From a bacterium (lineage in GTDB: Bacteria > RBG-13-66-14), in the NCBI GenBank assembly GCA_021107695.1, contig JAIOSI010000104.1, positions 1-5,087 on the forward strand: DNA of 5,087 bases, read 5' to 3'. This document shows, piece after piece, positions 5,066 to 5,087 of the stretch (its first letter is position 1; the number at the start of each line of letters is the position of its first letter). The notes below the pieces were generated by a model. The model had not been told where the DNA came from, made no database searches, and worked only from the letters and a program-made list of their open reading frames with translations. Made by a program: the position numbers and the translations under genes.

Positions 5066-5087
5066 ACACAGACTCGCGGCTACAAAA

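Overview
The window looks like ordinary chromosomal sequence from a Gram-negative-type bacterium of moderately high GC content. An outer-membrane TolC-family efflux protein implies two membranes. An SRP RNA of the long type with an Alu domain implies a lineage outside the classical Proteobacteria that carry only the short 4.5S RNA. I cannot name the phylum. The short palindromic intergenic repeats remind me of those in some uncultured candidate phyla, but that is only an impression. I see no phage, insertion sequence, CRISPR array or tRNA.

Layout. From 3636 leftwards everything is on the minus strand: an 81-aa conserved-looking small protein (3636-3391), a 42-aa single-helix membrane peptide (3311-3183), the SRP RNA (about 2931-2646), sfsA (2445-1696), prmC (1696-854) and the N-terminal 205 codons of a TolC-like protein (617 to the left edge). 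From 3771 rightwards, divergently, lie nusB (3771-4178) and a secreted M28-family peptidase resembling glutaminyl cyclases (4178-5059). In both gene pairs, sfsA-prmC and nusB-M28, the stop of the first gene and the start of the second share one A (TGATG), which suggests translational coupling.

The 737-base gap between sfsA and the 42-aa gene is not empty. It holds the SRP RNA with a near-consensus promoter (TTGACG-17-TAGTAT), a probable sfsA promoter, a 10-bp inverted repeat and a strong intrinsic terminator. The 42-aa gene forms a compact transcription unit of its own: extended -10 promoter, strong ribosome binding site, coding sequence, terminator.

Functionally the window is a housekeeping mix: co-translational protein targeting (SRP RNA), release-factor methylation (PrmC), antitermination and rRNA transcription (NusB), envelope export (TolC family) and periplasmic peptide processing (M28). 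The points most worth a second look are the long SRP RNA, the 42-aa membrane peptide, and the hairpin-rich 190-nt leader of the TolC-like gene. I found no convincing evidence of a wholly new system.
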